In this document: positions 22,070-36,100 of the stretch, one piece after another
Position numbering within the stretch: position 1 is the stretch's first letter
Layout of the letters: the number at the start of each line of letters is the position of its first letter
DNA from: Drosophila pseudoobscura
Taxonomy: Eukaryota > Arthropoda > Insecta > Diptera > Drosophilidae
Assembly: GCF_009870125.1 (NCBI RefSeq)
Contig: NC_046683.1
Coordinates: 55,567,869-55,631,868, forward strand
DNA length: 64,000 nucleotides
Direction: 5' to 3'
The notes under the pieces: generated by a model
Database searches by the model: none
The model's input: only the letters and a program-made list of their open reading frames with translations
What the model was told of the DNA's origin: nothing
Program-made: the position numbers and the translations under genes

Positions 22070-22678
22070 TTTACGATTCGGAAAATAATAGACGAAGTTC
22101 GACTGGGAACGAGACAATATTTGTCACCAACACAACTAGCATCTGGCACTAAAAGCTACGAGGGGGGCACAAATCTGTCCAGGAAAAACTGGAAAAAAGT
22201 TTCTCCGAACAAAGGCGGTCGCTGCGACTGCGACGATGTAACCGTAACTGATAACTGTTTGGGCTTTCCGTTAGATTAGTCGCTTGTTCTATTGCTCCAC
22301 TGCAGCCGGAGAGACTGGACGCTTCAACTGTTGCGCAATCGGCGTAATCAGACTATATTGGATTGCCCTGCAGATAAGACTCAATGTTCCCTATTCTGAT
22401 TAGCTGCTCTCACTGTTTCAAGCTCGTGGACGTGCCGTAAACAGCCGTTTTAATTAACAAAATTCAACTTGTGAAACACACAAAACAAAATAGTAAACAA
22501 CAACACGGCTGCGGCACGAAAGCTTTATCACACTTGCGCTTTTTTCGCCGAATTTTGGCCACTTTTGCTATGAACACACACAAGTGCTGTAAAATAGCTT
22601 AAATCACTAAATTTTGCGTTTGTTTTATTTTAATTTTGTGATTTAAATAATAATTTGTGATTAATTACAAACACCATT

Positions 22679-22760
22679 TGATAAAATATACCGTTCGACC
22701 CTCAAAAATGTACCAAAATACACCGTCTCATTTTAAAAATATACCGTAAATATACTGACA
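22679..22760. promoter_or_regulatory. motif-6 array upstream of Idh
   Basis: Repeated ATACCG/TACC units (ATATACCG, TGTACC, ATACACCG, ATATACCG) about 610 bases upstream of the presequence exon. The first 30 bases closely match the array at 10256 in front of CG7182, in the same orientation relative to the gene. It probably marks a distal Idh promoter with an untranslated first exon; the start site is not visible. Confidence 0.5.
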
Positions 22761-24563
22761 AATTCAAGTTCTACAATTCCCGGTCGAATATAACTAGGAA
22801 TACAAGGAATTGTAATCGTTATCGCCGGCTGCTTCTGTCAAATCTCTTTTGAATTGTGGGTGGTCTCACTCTATCTTTCTTTTTGCTCCCGGTACTATCT
22901 GTTAGTTTTTATCAGCTTCGGAAACTTTTCCATAAGCCTGCGATTCTGATTTGTAGAAGGCATTGTTTTTAAGTTCATGGCCGAACTGATAATACGCGTT
23001 TTGTGAGGCGCGTGGCACGAAACACGCCCTTTAAATTTCAATCTTGGCTATCGATAACGATACTGACCTTTTGGTGAGAGTGCGTAGAGCTTTGAGAATT
23101 TTGAAATGAAGGCGCCAAAGTCTGCTTATGTCGCGGCTGGAAGGCCTGTTCTTGCCTGATTATCTGTGTCTGTCTGCGGTCTGCGTTCCTTATCTATCTA
23201 TCTTGAATGTCGCCAATTGTATAACTAATCATAATTGCGTGATTTTTTCGGCTTTATTGCCGACCTAAGTTTTCCATTTACGGCTGAATCGCTGCTCAAG
23301 CGATCGGATAGCATCTTGATGAAATAAATAAACATGCCAGGTGGTGCGATCTAGTATCACGCCACCCAGGCCACGCCCACAGATGGGTGAAATGCGGTGC
23401 CTGCCCAATATGTTTATGCTTTCACTAAATTTCTCTAGCGTTTTTCTGGCACATCTAGCACACCAACAGACTGTGCAGTTCGAAAATTGTACGCATATAT
23501 CAGTAGCACGTTCCCGATAAGATTTGGCATTGGGTAAATATACAGTATTAAGGCAATGAGAAGGCAACTATTGCGATACGAGCCCTCCTTTAGATGTTCT
23601 CGAACAATCTATAGATATGTTTGTGTAAATGACAAGGTCTAAGGTATTGAAGTATGTAAATACGAGATTACACTTTGCACCTGGAGTAGAGATACAGGTG
23701 GGATGGACGGCTCTCAAATGGGTTACGTGTCTGTCTGGTTAGAAAAGTAAAGAATCCAGCCGGTCGGTATCTCTCTTTCTCTATCTGTCTGGCCCCAAAC
23801 CGGCTGAGAGAGACGATAAATTGCATATAAAATGCTGCTGTGCTGCATATGTGTGTACATACGAGTGTATATGCATGTGTGTCGGTTTCTTTATGCATAT
23901 GTATGGGGTTGTCTGTTGGGGAAAGTTCAGACACACAACGAAAATAGGCAATTGGGGAGCCAGAGGACAGAGGACAGAGGCTATGCATAAACTTAAACAG
24001 TCGCAAAGTATTTCGAATAAGCAGCTCACAAATTAACATATCAATGTCGGAGTTAGAATTGACCGATTCAGGACGATATGATTTATTTTACAATTGGATA
24101 AATTGCAAGTCAGCATTATGACAATAATTGAGATAGATAAGCGGCAAATTAATGTCTCACAAAAAAAAATTGTATTTGGGTACCACATATTTTATATAAT
24201 AATTGGAATGGATGAGCGGCTTACCTTTCGTAATATTGAAATTAGAACGGTTAGATGGAGAAGAATTAAGAACACGACTTGTATTAAATCTAGCCACGAC
24301 GAAATGCAGAGACGCAAATTGGAGACAAGCTTTTTATAAGTCGATGACAGTTTAATCGCAGAGAGAAAAAGAGAGCGGCGCAAGGGGCATGAATGAAATT
24401 ATACAAGGTGGTACAAGGTGTATTCGCTCTCTTTCGGTCTTTTGCACGACGCTCAAGTCGCAGGTGGGTTCGAATTGCGTTGGTTTTAAAGGATATAAAA
24501 CTCACAAAAATACAATAAGGCGCAAACCAAACTCTCACACAAACGAGCGAGAGAGGATCACTT

Positions 24564-24582
24564 TCTCTCTCTCTCTCTCTCT
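24564..24582. repeat. (CT)n microsatellite
   Basis: CT dinucleotide run in noncoding DNA, within a longer pyrimidine-rich patch. Confidence 0.8.
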
Positions 24583-24662
24583 ATTTCTTCGTTATCGCTC
24601 ACTTTTGCGTTCCATGGTCTGACTGGAACCCCTGTCGCCTATCGAAGATAGATACAAAAAAG

Positions 24663-24702
24663 TTTTGCCGCTGCCTGGCAAAAGCTCGTCGTGACGAGCT
24701 TT
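24663..24702. repeat. two adjoining perfect inverted repeats
   Basis: TTTTGCC and GGCAAAA flank a 7-base spacer (about 24663-24683). They abut AAAGCTCGTC, GT, GACGAGCTTT (24681-24702), a perfect 10-bp-arm palindrome with a 2-base centre. Function unknown. Confidence 0.7.
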
Positions 24703-25150
24703 CAAGCTGAGTCGCGTAGCACTCAACCTTCGTGCGGCTTAAGGTGTAGTGCCGCCACTATTTGAAATACAAATTTAAATTTTCAAGCAAGCAATTAGCG
24801 CAACTCGGTTTTTACGATCTGACCAATGCCTGTTGCAGCACTTACCCCGGGCCGAAGTGTGGGCTCACATTTTATGACCATGCAACGTTAAAGAAAAATG
24901 AACACACTCTGCGCCAAAAGTGAAATGTTAGTCGAGCTCTTGTTTTTGCCGGATTTTAATATGCAAATAAAAAATTTGCGATTCGAGGTCGTGTTCACTT
25001 TTTATGTGCGAAAGTGTGCTGCTGGTGGCAAGATTTGACTGCTCGACATATTTCTCCGCACGATTTCTGTTCTTTCGCAGAGGGTCGTCGTACGTCCGGC
25101 CACCCGTGACTAAACTAAAACTATGTATATTTATTTGCTTATCAAATGGA

Positions 25151-25183
25151 CCCTGCCCTGCCCTGCCCTGCCCTTCCCTGCCC
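25151..25183. repeat. (CCCTG)n short tandem repeat
   Basis: Four perfect CCCTG units followed by one degenerate and one perfect unit. Confidence 0.8.
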
Positions 25184-25415
25184 ATGGAAGTCTCCGTTAA
25201 GCATTACCATTTTCTGTATCAACCCGCTGGAAGATCAGTGGCGGCGACATCAACACGAAAGAGATCTCCTGAGCATTGAAGGCCCCTAATTTGACAACAG
25301 AAAACTGGCTGGAAAAACTTGTCTAATTGGTCGGGGGTCAGTCAGTCCGTCATGTGCCGCTTTCTTTCTGGCTCGGAATTAGATAAGTGTACATACATAC
25401 ATATGTATGAATGTT

Positions 25416-25435
25416 CGTGTGTGTGTGTGTGTGTG
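25416..25435. repeat. (TG)n microsatellite
   Basis: GT/TG run in noncoding DNA near an ACAT-rich patch. Confidence 0.8.
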
Positions 25436-28017
25436 GTTATATAACCCCCCCCAATTATAACGAGTCTTAATTTGTGCATGCCAATGCATTAAATAACATA
25501 AGTACAATCAAACCCAACCCAACCCAACCATTTTTAAGGTAAAACAAACGCGTGCCGGCGAAACTTCAATTTAAACGCCATGCAGACGTGGCCATGTCTG
25601 CTGGCAGTGGAACTGTTTCAGCCCTTCGTGCCATTAGCCATGTCAATGAACGTGAAATGGTCGCCAACTGCCACTTGGACTTGCCAATGCACATCATTCA
25701 TGGCATGGCATGGAATGGCTCACATTCACATGGAGAGGCATGGAGATGGGGACTGGAGTGCGAGTCCGAGTGTGAGTGCGTGCCTGGTTTGCCATATTTG
25801 ATAGTTGGCTAGCTTTGTTTAAACTAATTTTGTGTCGTTTTTGTCGTTATGTAAACGAAAAACAGAAGCGAAGTGAAGCGCGTCTGACAAGCAAACTAAA
25901 CTACTTTTAATTTCAGCCAGGCCAGGCGAAATGGTAACGAAAGCCAAAAGAAAAGTAAAAGCCGCAGAAGCCATCCTAAAATATCAGCTAAATATGTTTC
26001 AGACTCATTTTGAAAGTGAGAAGACAATTTGCATAAAAAACAATATGTCGAAGATGTGGAATATCTCAAATAATGGAGAGACAGATGTAGAAGCCGATGG
26101 AGCAGAGCCATAAATTTCAGCATTTTGTGGCCAACAAACCCACTCCCGCTCCCACTCCATAGAGAGTGAGTGGCAGGAATGTTTGACTTTTCACTTGTGT
26201 TACACATACGCCCCATGGCGCGGTGCAAATTTCCGAAGGAGAAAGAGAGGGGGGGCACATATGAATGTAGGTGGCATGGCAATGCGGTGCACGTGCAACA
26301 CAAGTGTTTTTTAACATTGCGTTTTTTGTTGAGAGCTAATACCTCTGCAATAACAAATTACTTCCTGTCGACATTCCATCTGTGGCAATAAATAAAGCAG
26401 CAGCTCAGCCCAGCTCCCGAGATACATAGTTACCATTCTGAAGGCGTGTGCAGCCAAAGCATCCAAAATATTACTATTAATTATATTGAATGGAGAAAGT
26501 CAATTTCGTCGAACGAACGAATGAACGAACGAACTCACATGCTGGACAGCAGATACATCTACTCATACAACAGCATCAGCGACAAGCAGACATACATATG
26601 TATCTTTTGTGCGCCATTTCTAAAGACGAGAGGTGTGCCTGTCAGTCAGTCAGTTGGTCAGTCAGTTGGTCAGTCTGCTGGCCAGTTTCCATTTCAATGG
26701 AGCTAGAGATGGCAGCGTGCGGTAGCACCAATAGATCAGACGCGATCTCAGGTAATCAGCCACGTTGGCAGGGGATATCTGCTAAAGATGGAAGAGTGTA
26801 GATCTGCGAAACTTACCAGCAGTTGGAGTACACAATTTGAGAATTGTTCTATTGGAACTAGGATCTCCAGAAGATCAACTGCAGCGTATCTGCAGAAGCG
26901 GCTCTGTCTGTGCTTGTTCTGCTCCCGTCATTACAATCTCTTCTGATTCAGTTTCTCATTCTACTAGATGCAGCTGCTTCCAATTAGAGAATGAGTAACC
27001 AACTTGGATCTTACCATCTCTAGACCCCCATCTGTAGGCCACCACTCCAAAGCTTTCTGCCCGCCTCTCATCTTTCTTTCTTGAACGGCATTCTTTCGGC
27101 GCTGAAGAGTCAGTGGGACAGCAGTTGATATCTTAATCGCATTGCCGATCTGGTATGGCATATATTTCATTTCTCGCCTTGCTCCACAGCTCCATCGACA
27201 GACAGCTCTAATGCAAATGTCTTTTAGAATGCATAAAAATGAAATCCCTGACCCATCTGTGTGCCCTCTCTGTATCACTCTTCGATCTGGTGGCCTGCCT
27301 GCTCTTTTTGGTTTGTGTTTGGAGTTATTTATCAAGCGCTCGTTTGATTATGTTTACAGTTATGTCTCGGACTTTACTGCTTATGCAAATTTATGCTAAG
27401 TCGGTCCACAAATAGCCAGATTTGTGCGCTCCCATGATGTGGGCTACCGAGGCATCATCACTCCACAGACACCGACTTCCTATCGGTTTGATTGGTTTTT
27501 AATTTGACTTGTTCGCTGTCGAGTCGATGCGTCGCGAGAGCATTGTTCATCGGTGAAAGGCGTCAATGTTGTCAATCGAACCCAGCCGGGAGTCGACGGA
27601 AACTAAGAGGAAAGGAAACCTTGCCAATGACTCTCGGGCATAAGGCTGGCAAATGGCTTTCAAAATAAAATGCAACACAAAAACGAAAGCCAAGGCATTT
27701 GCAAATGGCAGTACATACTGCATACCAATTGTCCACTGGGTCAATGTATCGACCAGACCAGACCAGACCAGATCCAAAGGCAAACGCAAGCGCAAAGGCA
27801 AAGGCAAAGGCAGAGCCAAGCCCAGAGCCTACGCACAGCTCCGTCTTCATCTCCATCTCCATCTGCATCGCCATCTTCAGAGCTCTGTATCCCATTTCGA
27901 GTTCCATTCCTACTGGAGATATGTACATACTCGTACAGCATGTGAGAAATCATTAATGCGCTCACATGCCGCTCTGCCACATGCCGGGCTTTCACATGGT
28001 TAGAGGCCGGGGGCCCA

Positions 28018-28059
28018 GACATAGACATAGACATAGACATAGGCATAGACATAGACATG
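28018..28059. repeat. (ATAGAC)n hexanucleotide repeat
   Basis: About seven ATAGAC units with one interrupting GCATAGAC variant. Confidence 0.85.
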
Positions 28060-28737
28060 GGCTCTGTGCGGTCTATTGTTGTGTCAGCTAAATATGGCCA
28101 ATAGCCAAATATTAATTCATGTGTTCCATCTGCTTATATGCAAATTCGCAGCGGCTCGAAAGTAATTGAAGTTGCACGCTGAACACTGAACGTTGCAGCG
28201 GAAATGTTGAAAGCAACAGCGAATACGAATACGAATAGAGATGGGGATCCTGTACCCCGAGGCAGGACAATGAGCAGGAGACAGCAGCGTCAGCCAACAA
28301 GGAATGCGGCTGGCTGTTCCACGTTCTTGGTAGCTAGAGAACAACTTCTTCAACTCGTTCGAGCATCCCGTCTATTTTTAGCCAAAGATTTCGATTCGGA
28401 TAATTATTTCCCCATTTCTTTTCCGCATGAAGGAGCTATCCATTTCGAAGCTATAAAAAAAATAAGTTTCTTACTTTTCTCTGTTTCTGGTTGATGGTTT
28501 CTGGTTTCTGGTTGGATCCCTTGCCAAAACTATTTGCCAAATGCCAAATTCATTGCTGATACTATGACGGGTCTGAAGTCTTTGCTTAAACCCTTCATGG
28601 GTCTCTGAGATGACTTGTGCCTTTGAGAGGGTGAAAATCAAAATGAAAAGAAATTTAATTACAGTCCGCTGATGCTGATGGCTGCCAGCCATACCCATAG
28701 GACAGTGAAAATAGTCCGACATTGCAAAGACTCATCG

Positions 28738-28815
28738 CCATCTTCCGCCTCCATCCCAGTCTCCGTCCCAGTCTCCGTCCCTGTTTCCGTCCCTGTCTCC
28801 GTCTCCGTCTCGGAT
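28738..28815. repeat. CCGTCT/CCGTCCC-type imperfect tandem repeat
   Basis: A dozen or so imperfect units of the kind TCTCCGTCCCAG, TTTCCGTCCCTG and TCTCCG. Pyrimidine-rich strand asymmetry over nearly 80 bases. Confidence 0.7.
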
Positions 28816-31800
28816 GTCGGATCTTGAATCTTTTTGTCGTCGAAAGTAAAATTTCCAATTGATTTTTGTGTGTTTGCGCAAAGTTTTACACGCTTTTCGT
28901 TTCGTTTCCATTATTATTCACATTGCGGTGCCCAGAAATAGTTGAGCATCATGCCACGGTGAAATGCCACTAAGAAGCATCCAAAGAGTCGACAGATGGA
29001 GATGAAGATGGTGTCTTGAGCACTGAGCACTTTCATCTTTGGGCGCTAAAACGCTTACGCAGCATGAGATCTGCTGCGGGATGGTAGGTAGCCGTTGATG
29101 GGATCTGGTCTGCCCACGATTGCTGCCAGGCTCTGGCACTGGCACTGGCACTGGCACTGGCTCTGGCTTTGGCTTTGGCAACATTTTGAAAGCAGGGAAC
29201 CTTCGCTTTCGCGATATTTGTGAGTCGTTTTTTCTGTATTTCCACTTGCAAAAAAAAAACGGGCCAAACTTCATTCAAATTCCCATTCGAATATTCGAAT
29301 CCCAATATAATCATTACAGTTTTCGGTGGAGCTGTGGGACAGTAATGATGTGCTAATGATGCCCCCTCAGCGCTGCAGCAATTAATCTTTCCCCAGTAGA
29401 GCAGACACCACAAGCCACAGGCCACAAGGCAGGAAAGAGCTCTTGGATCTTGGCCATTCATTTGTTACCCGTTTATTCGTTTGGCTCATTCATGCACGAA
29501 TGTGATGGCCAATGCGAATTCGAGTTTTATTAATTGATAGCGAAATTATTCGAAATTGAATGCGTCTTTAGACACTTTCACTGGCTTCTTGGCTTCAAGT
29601 GTGGAGCAGCCCCCCCGAGGAGGAGGAAGCTGAGCTCTGAATGGAGCTGAATGAAAAGGAAGTGAAGTGCTCTTAAAGGAGAAATTAACATCAAAGATAC
29701 TTGCTCCACTTCAAGACTTTACTTGCACAAAAGATTCTGGTCTTAGGTGTGGGAATCTTAGGTATGTCAAAGGTGGCAAGCTCATTGAGGGGGAAATGGA
29801 CATTATAAAGGCTAACCGATTTATAGCTGAGGAATTATTAGAATCGAGGGCTACTAGCTACTATTCATCAAAAACGACCATACACCTCGCAGAAAGCTAC
29901 TGTTTCGCACTAAGACGCATAGAAAACGATTGGGTAACCCCAATTGGGTAGCTCTTCAGATCGGATTGACTCACTCCATCTCCCATGTGAAAGATGCGTG
30001 GTGGATGATGAGTGATGACTGCCAAACTTTTACCCCGGCATCCATCGTCTGGCAAGGGCTTCATTAATCCTTCTAAAATTAACATAATGCCAATATCGTG
30101 AGATTGTAGACAAAAAAAAAAAGAAATGCTTACATAAAGCCGGCATCAAGAAACTGAATCGCTTAAATGATCAATTAAAATTACGTATACGCAATTTGTA
30201 TGCCAATTTGGCTTTAAAGGGTTTTTGCTGCTGCTGCCAATGAATGACTCTTTACATGTTTTCACTTTTAATATACACATACCCATAGATACACACGCAC
30301 ACAGGCACACACAGACACACACACGCACGCAGTAAATATCCATGGGGAGAAATGAGAAACGAGAAACGAAACGAAATGAAACGTAGCATTCGAAACATTA
30401 AAGTTTTAGTTTTGCTTTTGCTATAATTTGACTCTAGACCTGGTATTCATTCATTCATTCACTCACTCACTCACTCATTCATTTACTCGCATCATGTGAG
30501 TGAGTGTGTTTCCGATGCCCTTCGTACATAGGGTATTAGGGTATTAGTACTTGAAGATGCTGTTGGCAATGAATAAAAGAAGCACTATCGACCTTATATT
30601 ACTGATCTTATGTATCCAGCTTCATCCTTGCACAGTTCTTTGTTTTGGCTGTAGGTGAAGGACAAGAAGAAGGAGCCTGGATTGGATCACAATGATCAAT
30701 GGTTGATGATATAAACGATCGGCTTGCGAGAGTATCATTATAGTCGCCTGGAAAGAACTAGCTTTTCCTTCTTGGTGATTTTCTATTTTTTGGCATTTAA
30801 TGATCATTGTGCTAGTGTGCTGCTGCTGCTGCCTCACGCGGCCTGTGCGTGTGGCACCCCCTCCTGCTGCTGTTGCTGTTGCTGTTGCGGCTTCTCCTCG
30901 CTTTTCTCCACCCTTTTTGGACGCGTTCAAAGCCTTTCATGGCTCGGACGCGGTTCTGCTTCATTTTGTTTAATGACAATGAGCGATACGAACCAAATGT
31001 TTAGTTTACGTTTTGCTTTCGTTTATGAACTTTCACGTATGCCCCATGCCCCTGCCCCTGCCCCCTGCACCAACCACAGTCGCCACCTGTCGGAAGTCCA
31101 GCAGTCGAAGAAGATTTAAGCGTTTAAATGTTTTCTTCTCTTCTTCTTTGGGCTGGCATTACCTAATTTCGGTTACGAAACAAATCAATTAATGCATGAC
31201 CCCAGAGAGGGGTATCCATAGATCAGGAATGGGCGGCAAGGCCCTAATGAATCTGTGGCATTATTCAATCTATCGTAGAAAGCGTCAGGTGGAACAATTC
31301 TGAGCAGCAGCACCACAGAAACCGCAAGACTGCAGCACCGGCACCAGCAGCGGCAACAGCGGCAACAGCAGCAGCAGCAGTGGGAAAAGATTTCACTGAC
31401 TTTTCTTGCTTTGTGCATTTTTAATGATCAGTTTTCAAGAAAGGAAATGGAAATGCAACTGCTGCTGCTGCCCCCTCCACACAACCCCATGCTAACCGCA
31501 CGTTTGCCCAATTGCAATTTCCAATTTCCAATTGCTCCAAATCAAGTCATAAAAATGTTCATCTGGGCAAAAGAGTTTTCTAATGGTCTGTCATTTTAAT
31601 TAAAGTCAACTTACCAGACACTCCCCCTTGCGGCCGCTGCCTCCAGCGTCCACTTTTTCCGCCTATTTTCTGGAAAATTGCCCATACGCCCCGTGGGCTT
31701 GTGTGCGTGCATGCGAGTGAGGAGGAATGCCGTTCCAGTTGATTGGCATTTCCTAATGGCCATGTGGTGGGCACTTTCTAAGGATACCCATGGATTTCAT

Positions 31801-32291
31801 GGTCCCAAATGATACGAGTTTTGGGTGGCTTATAGTCGGAGAGACTTCAGTTTTCTTGTGGCCCAAACCGAATGGAATCATTTCAGAAGAATTGGTTCTT
31901 TTGGAGAGCATAGGAGGAAACGGTTTGTTTTCGGAAAGTTTCGGAACCCCTAAAAGTTCCCAAAAAGATGCTATACTCGTACTATGGAGTCCCCATTTGA
32001 CTCTGAGCTCCTGATCCAGGGTCTAGAATAAACAAAAAATACATTTCCTTCTGTTGGTTTTTTGAACACTCGCATTTCTGGGTCCTTTCTCCCCCTCCCC
32101 CCCGCACCCACTCAGCCCAAATGTTTTCCTAATGAATTTATGATCTGTCTTGGCCATTACACAACCAATTGCTTTTGAGCCTGACCGCTCGCCATTTGGG
32201 CCACTGGCCATACGAAGTCTTCACAGTTCTACCAACATTTCAATGCACCTTTTGTGGCTGTGGAACAGCTTCTGCTCGACTGCAGCTTCTA

Positions 32292-32316
32292 CTGCTGCTG
32301 CTGCTGCTGCTGCTGC
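32292..32316. repeat. (CTG)n trinucleotide repeat
   Basis: Eight uninterrupted CTG units in noncoding DNA. Confidence 0.85.
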
Positions 32317-33088
32317 AGCAACATTGTTGGATGGTGCATGGTGCATGTCTATGGATTGGTTTGAGGCCAACTGCTACTTACGAGTGGAAGACGACGACGA
32401 CGACGACTGGCCATAATATGTAATTTCAATGATTTGCATACAAAACACTTTTCACCAAACCCAAACTCGAGACCCAAATGAAAGAACGAAAGAAAAGCTA
32501 AAGCTGGCCAAAGACTCCGACCAGACCACAATCCAGAGCTGAAGCTGAAGCTGATGCTGAAGCTGGAGTCGAGGCTTGGAATTGGCATGGACAAACAAAC
32601 ACGTTAAATACTTCCGCGTTCGCGGTTCTCTGATGTGGATGTGGATGTGGGGATGGGGATGGGTATTGCGGATGGAGATGGAGTTGGGGATGCGGATGGG
32701 GCTTCAGCCCGTGACTGGACTGAGCAGCGCCCCTCCCTCTAGCTAGCTCTGTACTCTAAAAATATTCATATTTGTCACGAAGCCAAATACCCAAACATGT
32801 TACACCCGAAGAAAACCCAGCACACAACACATTGCCAGTGGCATGTGGGGGCATCTTCTGGTGGATTTCTCTCAGTGCAGAGCCTAGTCGGGGGGCTGGT
32901 GGTGGACCAGGCCAAGCCCAGTTCCTGGCCCAGAGAATGGGGCCAACCTAATGGGGGCCTGGGCAGCTGCGTGCGATTCTGCGAAAACCGAAAAAAAATT
33001 ATAATAACCAGTTTCGGGTTTTTCGCTTTTTTTCGTGCTTTTTTTTCTGCAGCCCAAAAAACCTTCGTTCAATGACCCAGCAGGAATA

Positions 33089-33115
33089 GGGATTGGGATT
33101 GGGATTGGGATGGGG
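33089..33115 (+). repeat. GGGATT repeat with G-quadruplex pattern
   Basis: Five G-runs (GGG, GGG, GGG, GGG, GGGG) separated by ATT, ATT, ATT and AT, a classical quadruplex-forming pattern. Confidence 0.75.
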
Positions 33116-36100
33116 ACTGTGTGCTGAAGATGGGCAGAGAACGATCGTCTCTGTGGGCTCCGCAAAAATTCTGCGGCGAAAGTTGATCAGAGATCCCAAA
33201 AAAAAAAAAACCAAAAAACGAGAAAAAAAAGAGAAAAAACTTCATTTAGATTTAACGAGATATTGGACAAAAGTTGGCAAAGGTAAGGCTCTTCTGGCCA
33301 AGTGGTAAAGTGGCTAAGTGGCGTGGCGTGGCCTTTCCTTTGGCACATGGCCGCGAAACTGTGGCAGCCAGCAGCAGAGCATATGAAAACTGCAATAAAC
33401 CAAATGCCGCCGCCAGTGGCCCAAAATGAACAAACAGCAGCAGCAGCAGCAACAACACAAAATGCTTATTTTTTTGGGTATTTTTGTTGTTGTTGTTGTA
33501 TTTTGAACAGAAATTCCAAAAGCAAATCCATTTTGTTCCGACTTTCATTTCGGAGCAGCAGCGGCACCGGCAGCGGCAACAAAGAGTGGGTTGGAGGCAA
33601 GCGGCAAGCGCTGCACAGTTTGAAGACAATTGTATAAATGAAAGTTTAAGATCTCCAGCTCGAAACGGGCAACTGTTTTGGGGACCTGCATATGTGTTTG
33701 TAGGGCAGGGCAGACCGTATGCGGCCCCCGATGATGATATGAGCTAACGGCAAGAGCTACAGCTGAGGCTCAGGCCGCTGTGGCTGCGACTGTGGCTGCG
33801 GCAGGGGCAGCCAGTAGCGACAGGTACACCGGCGCACTCGAGATTCGAGATTGTTGCCGCAGATCGATGGCAGAGAGAGAGAGAGAAAGACCCGGCACGT
33901 GTTGCCCCGGGAGCAAAGCAAAAGCATTTTTTCAATTGTTCAACACTCAGCGATGATCATGATCGCTACGATAATGATGGGGGGCTCTACATACATAGTA
34001 GATGATGATGAGGAACATTTCTCCACTGCACTGGCTTCGACTTGGCTACGATTTCGATTTACTTTTGCTTTTCATTGTTCCTAATGCGATGATGGTCTGT
34101 GGATGCGATTGCTGCTGATGCTGCTGCTGCTGCCATTTGTTGCAGCATTAACAACAATTTCATGGTTTTTAACAGAAAAAGTTTCCATTGGAATATGGCA
34201 TGCATGATGCTAAAAGTTATAGAAACGAAAGGCAACTCTCAAGATATATAATCCTTTTGCTTGTATGTGCCAGCTCCGTTTGATGCTTTCCCTTTTTTAC
34301 CAACAACTGTGCCCTCAACCTTCTTTAGGTGCTAAAATGTCTGGATACTCCCCTCGTCTCAACTTATTATGGTTTCCACAAGGATGCTATACTTATCTCC
34401 AAAACTATTTGGTCCCAAGTACGGTTTCTAGCAGACCTTAGAGAGCACACAGTCATTAGAGCACACTTGAAGAGTTCCCACCCTCAACGACTTCCTTGTT
34501 CTTGATTGATTCTTCTTATGGTTTGGGGTGCCATTGCCCCCTCCCCAGAAGACGCGAATAAATCGAATGAAGCAACCGTCAACAATCAGCGTCAATTATG
34601 ACCATGTTCCCATACATCCATCGTTCTATATAGATTTATGTATATACAATTTCGATTCGGGACAATCAACTCTTTTTGGGTGGAGAGCCGAGCTCCTTCC
34701 GGTGCTTGAAATAAATCTTCAAATTAAGTTTTTGTCTTCCAGAAAATTCTCCAAAATCGAAGCAATTTTGTATTATGTTGTTTATTTTGCTTTCCTTCTG
34801 CTCGAATTAAGAACGAGAGAAACAGAAAGGGGAAGAGATACACAACAAAAAATTGAATGCGAAATCAAAAACGATCAAAATGAGGCTTTTGAATGACCAC
34901 TTGGCACAATCTGCGAGGTCTACACCCCGATATATGGGGTTATATGGCTCTGTCTCTTTCCAGAAGTGTGTGCGAGGGTTTTTCAAAGAGTTTTTTCAAG
35001 GCGAAGATCCTCTGAAAATGGAATCAGTTGAGTATATGATAAAATTTCCAGCTTCCGATGGAGCTCTATCTAAAGGACTATAGAACTTAAAGAATATCCT
35101 ATGAACCGTTATGTCAAGGAGCGTTTCTTTCTTTCTCTCGTATTTGAAGTACTTGTTAGGTGGGACACTTTTGGAATCCATCTCTTTTCATAGAATCCAC
35201 AACTTTAAGAGTCACCCGCCTGTCGGGGAGTCTGACAAAATCTGACAGCAACCAAACTGTTTGTACAAAATGAACTCAAATGCGAAAATTACACCCCAAG
35301 CGACCAATTTAAAACCATTAAATTATAATTTTAAACTTTAAAGAGCTTCAACGACTTAAGGGGCAGGCAGGCACAGGCACCGCTCAAGGAAATGGAGGCA
35401 GGTCGGGCCCCAGTCGATGGGCATTATTCAATTAGGGAAGACGCATTTGTATAGTTTTTTTCGGCTCTGCCAAATGGAGTGCGTTGGATCCCCTACCCCT
35501 GCCTCTACCTCCCCCCAGAATCGGATGATCTCTTTGGATTCCACAAAGCGTTGCCTCATGGGGATTGCAACACGAGTTCCTGTCCGTTACACGAGTAAAA
35601 CGGTTAATTTCGAACCCGAATGCATTTGGTGGGAACTGATTTTCGAGTGTGTAGGTGTATAAACGTTTTGCTCTTTATCTCTCTTAATCTATGCGTTCGC
35701 ACTCTCACCTCCCACACCCCTTCGGACCTGACACTCATAATTAAAGAAACAAATAAAGCACAGTCGTCGGCAGAGGCGGGGGCGGGGGCGGAGGTGGGGG
35801 CGGAGGCAGAGGCAGAGATCTGGATGCCATGACCACGACGCAGCAGCCGAGGCGACGCGTCGCAGCGGTCACATTTACATAGTGTAAGCAGCAAAAGACG
35901 AAGAGGAAGTAAGCAAAGAAGAAGTAAAAGAAGCGACAAAGGCCACCACCATAGCAACAGCGGCCAGAGGGAGAGCAGCAGAAACAACAACAGCAACAGT
36001 AAGCGCAAGGTGTATTCATGCAAGGTGAGGTATTCGAGGAAAGTGCTCTCATCGTATTTGTACTTAATTACCAAAAATATTTAAAAATAAATATCATAAT

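Noticed and set aside
25552..25812. 86-codon plus-strand frame in the gene-poor region
   Set aside because: No splice or start context, no recognisable family, and adjacent to repeats.
27741..28058. Repetitive open frames of Met/Ser or Gln/Ala
   Set aside because: Produced by ATAGAC and AAGGCA tandem repeats.
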